Below the pieces are notes generated by a model. That model did not search any database, was not told where the DNA came from, and was given only the letters and a program-made list of their open reading frames with translations. The translations under genes and the position numbers were made by a program. A DNA stretch of 16,034 bases. Source: an uncultured bacterium (GTDB taxonomy: Bacteria > Bacillota > Clostridia > Oscillospirales > Ruminococcaceae). This document shows, in pieces, positions 13,299 through 16,034 of the stretch (the first letter of the stretch is position 1; every line of letters starts with the position of its first letter). The stretch covers positions 1-16,034 of the forward strand of contig CAKWRB010000011.1 in NCBI GenBank assembly GCA_934845495.1. Direction: 5' to 3'.

Positions 13299-14330
13299 TT
13301 GAAAATTTTAGCCATTGAATCCTCCTGTGATGAAACCGCTGCCGCCGTAGTGGAAAACGGCCGCACCGTGCTTTCGTCGGTGGTGAATACCCAGATCGAG
13401 GAACACAAAAAGTACGGCGGCGTCGTGCCGGAGATCGCCTCCCGCCGCCACACCGAAAACATCTGCAGCGTCGTGGAGACCGCGCTGGCCGAGGCCGGGC
13501 TCTCGCTGCCCGAGATCGATGCAGTGGCGGTCACCGCCGCTCCGGGGCTCATCGGTGCGCTGCTGGTGGGGGTGGGCTTTGCCAAAGGGCTGGCTGCCGC
13601 TGCAGGCAAGCCGCTCATTCCGGTGAACCACCTCCGGGGGCACATTGCCGCCAACTACATTGCCCATCCGGATCTGGAGCCGCCCTTCCTCTGCCTGGTG
13701 GTATCAGGCGGACACACCCACATCATCGATGTGGAGGACTACACCCGCTTCCATGTCATCGGGCGCACCCGGGACGACGCTGCCGGTGAGAGCTTTGACA
13801 AGGTGGCCCGCTCCATCGGCTTTGCCTATCCCGGCGGCGTGAATATGGATAAGGTGAGCGGACAGGGCAACATCCATGCCTACCAGTTCCCCCACCCCAA
13901 GGTGGAGGGCAGCGAGTTTGACCTGAGCTTTTCGGGGCTCAAGACCTATGTCATCAACCTGGTACATAACGCCGCCCAGCGGGGTGAGGAGATCTGCCGG
14001 GAGGACCTGGCTGCCAGCTTTGGCCACACGGTGGCAAGCATCCTGTGCGAAAAGCTCTTCCTGGCCCAGCAGCACACCCACCGCAAAACCATCGTGGTGG
14101 CCGGCGGTGTATCCGCCAACAGCCAGCTCCGGGCCATGCTCACCGCCGAGTGCGAAAAGCGGGGCCTGCGGCTCTGCCTACCGCCCCTTTCGCTGTGTGG
14201 AGATAACGCCGCCATGATCGGCGCCCAGGCCTACTACGAGTACCTGGCCGGCAATACCGCGGACAGCTCCCTCAATGCCATGGCGACCATGTCCATTGAC
14301 AAGAGCTTTTCCGACTATGCTGGTCAATAA
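13299..14330 (+). CDS. tsaD: tRNA N6-adenosine threonylcarbamoyltransferase TsaD
   Basis: This 343-residue TsaD (Kae1/Qri7/YgjD family) is the catalytic subunit that transfers the threonylcarbamoyl group to A37. It shows the N-terminal ILAIESSCDETAAAVV, the metal-binding HLRGHIAA with His111 and His115, LVVSGGHTHI, the AGESFDKVAR and GLAYPGG-like blocks, a SFSGLKTYVIN segment and the C-terminal CGDNAAMIGAQAYYEY with the metal ligand Asp302. The start is TTG at 13299, chosen because AAAGAGGTGG lies 6 nt upstream and MKILAIESSCDE is the family N-terminus. Its partners TsaB and TsaE are encoded about 11-13 kb upstream rather than adjacent. Confidence 0.97.
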   Translation: MKILAIESSCDETAAAVVENGRTVLSSVVNTQIEEHKKYGGVVPEIASRRHTENICSVVETALAEAGLSLPEIDAVAVTAAPGLIGALLVGVGFAKGLAAAAGKPLIPVNHLRGHIAANYIAHPDLEPPFLCLVVSGGHTHIIDVEDYTRFHVIGRTRDDAAGESFDKVARSIGFAYPGGVNMDKVSGQGNIHAYQFPHPKVEGSEFDLSFSGLKTYVINLVHNAAQRGEEICREDLAASFGHTVASILCEKLFLAQQHTHRKTIVVAGGVSANSQLRAMLTAECEKRGLRLCLPPLSLCGDNAAMIGAQAYYEYLAGNTADSSLNAMATMSIDKSFSDYAGQ

Positions 14331-14374
14331 CTATTTGGTATAAATTAATCTATTATTACAAGGAGGAATTCAAA

Positions 14375-14515
14375 ATGACCGAGATCGTTCGCAGGGAAAC
14401 TTTCTTTTCCAAGGGCTGGCATGCCATTATTGCCATGCTGATGGTTGTTGGCGGCAGCGCCTGCTTTGTACTGGGCTGCATTTCCGCCATGCTCATCATG
14501 AAGAAGGCAAACTAA
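14375..14515 (+). CDS. Small single-span membrane protein (46 aa), unknown function
   Basis: This short gene has a strong ribosome binding site (AAGGAGG, 7-8 nt before the ATG). It encodes 46 residues: a basic amphipathic N-terminus (MTEIVRRETFFSKGWH), one hydrophobic span of about 25 residues (17-41) with Gly-Gly and two Cys, and a short Lys-Lys-Ala-Asn tail. Nothing in it points to a known family. It lies 44 nt after tsaD on the same strand, and the first terminator on this strand follows it, so it is probably the last gene of the polA-rimI-tsaD unit. TATAAA at 14339-14344 could be part of a weak promoter of its own. The excellent RBS and immediate terminator are the main support that it is real. 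Confidence 0.7.
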   Translation: MTEIVRRETFFSKGWHAIIAMLMVVGGSACFVLGCISAMLIMKKAN

Positions 14516-14526
14516 AGCAACTAAAA

Positions 14527-14565
14527 AACCGATCCCCCTGTCCGTCTGGAACAGGGGGATTTTTG
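14527..14565 (+). terminator. Terminator after the small membrane protein gene
   Basis: A perfect 10-bp stem ATCCCCCTGT / ACAGGGGGAT with a 9-nt loop is followed by TTTT. It ends the unit containing tsaD and the small ORF. Confidence 0.9.
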
Positions 14566-14569
14566 CATG

Positions 14570-14599
14570 AAAAAAGCCGCCCATTCCGGGCGGCTTTTT
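14570..14599 (-). terminator. Terminator of the aldo/keto reductase gene
   Basis: AAAAAGCCGCCC and GGGCGGCTTTTT form a 12-bp helix around a 5-nt loop. T-runs exist on both strands. It lies about 20 nt after the minus-strand reductase stop and is the second of two back-to-back terminators between convergent units. Confidence 0.9.
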
Positions 14600-14617
14600 G
14601 GGCTGTTTTGGGGAAAA

Positions 14618-15733
14618 TTACTGCTCGAACACAGCGGCAACTTCCTTCAGATAGTCCACGATGGGAAGGTGCTGGGGGCAGCTCTTTTCGCACTTACGGC
14701 AGGCGATGCACTCCGAGGCCTTGCCGTGATCCTTGGCAAGGTTCGAATAGTAGAGGGTCTGGATGGCAAAGCCCTTGTTGATGGACTGCTTGATGTTGTT
14801 GTACAGGGTGAAGTACTCGGGGATGGCAATGTGCTTGGGGCAGCCGTCCACACAGTAGCGGCAGGCGGTGCAGGGAATGGCGATCGACTCGTTGATGGCG
14901 TCGGCAGCCTCCCGGACGATGGCCTGCTCCTCCTCGGTGAGGGGCTTAAAGTCAGCCATATAGCCGGTGTTGTCCAGCAGCTGATCCATGTTGGACATAC
15001 CGCTCAGCACCACCTTTACATTGGGCAGGCTGGCAGCATAGCGGATCGCCCAGCTGGCCACCGACAGCTCCGGCTCGTGGTCCTTGAAGAGCTTCTCGGC
15101 CTTTTCGCAGACATTGGCCAGGGTGCCGCCCTTGATGGGTTCCATCACCATCACCGGAATGCCGTACTTGGTGGCAACCTCGTAGCAGCGGCGGGACTGA
15201 ATGGTGGCATTCTCCCAGTCGAGATAGTTGATCTGCAGCTGTACAAAGTCCATATCCGGGTTCTGGGCGAGGATCTCCTCCAGCAGCTCGGCGCTGTCGT
15301 GGAAGGAGAAGCCCATGTTGACTACCTTGCCGTCAGCCTTCTGCTTGCGCAGCCAGTTGAAGGCATCCAGCTTCTGGACGGTGGGCCAGGTGCCGGAGTT
15401 GATGTTGTGCAGCAGGAAGTAGTCAAAGAACTCCACACCGCAGTTTTCCAGCTGCTCGGCAAAGTACTTATCCATATCCGCTGCTTCCTTCAGCTTGATG
15501 AGCGGCAGCTTGGTGGCCAGGGTAAAGCTATCCCGGGGATGGCGCTTGACCAGTGCCTCCCGCACAGCCTTTTCACTGGTGACACTGTGGTACACATAGG
15601 CGGTATCGAAGTAGGTGAAGCCACGCTCCAGGAAGGTGTCCACCATCTTTTCAAACAGCGGCATATCAATGGTGGTGACATCATTGGGGTCGATCACCGG
15701 CAGCCGCATACAGCCAAAACCAAGTTTTTTCAT
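14618..15733 (-). CDS. Aldo/keto reductase with C-terminal 2x[4Fe-4S] ferredoxin-like domain
   Basis: This 371-residue cytosolic oxidoreductase begins with an AKR barrel (about 1-275), with tetrad candidates Asp43 and Tyr48 (FDTAYVYH), Lys75 (ATKLP) and His109 (FLLHN), and [12 protein letters not shown] ferredoxin-like C-terminus follows with two CxxCxxCxxxCP motifs: Cys288/291/294/298 and Cys342/345/348/352. This architecture is common in anaerobic Firmicutes and suggests electron transfer from a ferredoxin-type donor, but substrates are generally unknown. The ATG is preceded by AAAGGAGG. It is a single-gene unit with a promoter about 45 nt upstream that carries an inverted repeat over the -10, suggesting a repressor site. 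Confidence 0.93.
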   Translation of the reverse strand: MKKLGFGCMRLPVIDPNDVTTIDMPLFEKMVDTFLERGFTYFDTAYVYHSVTSEKAVREALVKRHPRDSFTLATKLPLIKLKEAADMDKYFAEQLENCGVEFFDYFLLHNINSGTWPTVQKLDAFNWLRKQKADGKVVNMGFSFHDSAELLEEILAQNPDMDFVQLQINYLDWENATIQSRRCYEVATKYGIPVMVMEPIKGGTLANVCEKAEKLFKDHEPELSVASWAIRYAASLPNVKVVLSGMSNMDQLLDNTGYMADFKPLTEEEQAIVREAADAINESIAIPCTACRYCVDGCPKHIAIPEYFTLYNNIKQSINKGFAIQTLYYSNLAKDHGKASECIACRKCEKSCPQHLPIVDYLKEVAAVFEQ

Positions 15734-15767
15734 TCGAGAGAACCTCCTTTGGATTACCCGTTTTCTG

Positions 15768-15780
15768 ACAATTTAATTGT
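15768..15780. repeat. 13-bp inverted repeat over the reductase -10, possible operator
   Basis: ACAATT and AATTGT flank a central T, making a perfect palindrome that overlaps the minus-strand -10 element. I do not recognise the regulator. Confidence 0.4.
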
Positions 15781-15805
15781 ACAATGGATAGGGGTAAAAA
15801 GTAAA
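15776..15805 (-). promoter_or_regulatory. Probable sigma-A promoter of the aldo/keto reductase
   Basis: On the minus strand TTTACT (15800-15805) is followed after 18 nt by TACAAT (15776-15781). The predicted start is about 35 nt before the reductase ATG. Confidence 0.6.
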
Positions 15806-15831
15806 TCCCCCGGCTGAATTTTATCGGTGTA

Positions 15832-15871
15832 AAACAAAAAACAGAGCCGCCCCATCTCCGGGACAGCTCTG
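15832..15871 (-). terminator. Terminator of the DUF1846 gene
   Basis: Read on the minus strand, 15860-15871 pairs with 15842-15853 over 12 bp (two G-U pairs) around a 6-nt loop, followed by TTTTTTGTTTT. Confidence 0.9.
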
Positions 15872-15882
15872 CCTGATGCAAT

Positions 15883-16034
15883 TTACTGCTTATGATAGAG
15901 TTTTTTGGTCTGATAGCGCGGCTCACAGGACATATTGACCCCCAGTTTGCGGAACACATCGGTATCCACCTGAGAGAGGATCACGGTGGAGTGGGCATCG
16001 CAGCCGGACAGTTCGGCCAAATGTTCCATAGCCT
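15883..16034 (-). CDS. DUF1846 domain-containing protein, C-terminal end (5' part outside window)
   Basis: The last 49 residues of a minus-strand gene run off the window edge, ending in Lys-Gln. The segment GCDAHSTVILSQVDTDVFRKL followed by LGVNMSCEPRYQTKKLYHK matches the C-terminus of DUF1846 proteins, which are about 500 residues long in full, widespread in Firmicutes and of unsettled function. Only the tail is present, so nothing can be said about the catalytic core or start. A strong terminator follows the stop within about 15 nt, so the downstream reductase needs its own promoter. Confidence 0.88.
   Translation of the reverse strand, partial: AMEHLAELSGCDAHSTVILSQVDTDVFRKLGVNMSCEPRYQTKKLYHKQ

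Noticed and set aside
14567..15817. A 416-codon plus-strand open frame opposite the aldo/keto reductase
   Set aside because: It is antisense shadow sequence; the minus-strand protein has complete AKR and 4Fe-4S motifs.

Overview
The window reads as chromosomal DNA from a GC-rich member of the Clostridia, probably an Oscillospiraceae/Ruminococcaceae gut-type anaerobe near Faecalibacterium, Gemmiger or Subdoligranulum. This is inferred from gene content: formate-THF ligase, a ferredoxin-type aldo/keto reductase, DUF1292 and DUF1846 proteins, a clostridial-style M23 protein, Gram-positive lipoproteins, AGGAGG-type ribosome binding sites, sigma-A-like promoters and many intrinsic terminators. I see no phage, IS element, CRISPR array, tRNA or rRNA.

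Layout. 1-2179: the 3' end of fhs, then a tight run tsaE-tsaB-rpiB. 2245-2877: upp with a strong terminator. 3009-3770: a TraX-family membrane protein, convergent with a cyclophilin lipoprotein (3825-4607, minus). 4781-5354 (minus): a stretch of about 570 nt with no credible protein, bounded by a near-consensus promoter and an intrinsic terminator and full of complementary helices. It is best read as a large structured noncoding RNA. 5539-5841: a DUF1292 protein with its own consensus promoter. 6132-6863: tcdA. 7039-7778: two overlapping half-size TauE/SafE transporter genes. 7820-8557: a SpoIIQ-like M23 peptidase, convergent with a Ser/Glu-rich lipoprotein (8631-8906, minus). 9000-9971 (minus): a DusB-type dihydrouridine synthase, divergent from polA. 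10235-14515: polA-rimI-tsaD and a 46-residue membrane protein. 14618-15733 (minus): an aldo/keto reductase with two 4Fe-4S sites. 15883-16034 (minus): the C-terminus of a DUF1846 protein.

Functional theme. The window carries the bacterial t6A37 set tsaB, tsaE and tsaD, plus tcdA, which converts t6A to ct6A, and a tRNA dihydrouridine synthase. It is therefore rich in tRNA-modification genes, but the usual tsaE-tsaB-rimI-tsaD order is broken into two blocks about 11 kb apart with unrelated housekeeping genes between them.

The most interesting object is the candidate large RNA at 4781-5354. Its size and organisation recall ROOL, GOLLD and OLE, but I could not assign it to a family by eye. Secondary points of interest are the hairpin/terminator-bearing leader before polA, the terminator-bearing region before tcdA, the split transporter and the small membrane protein after tsaD.
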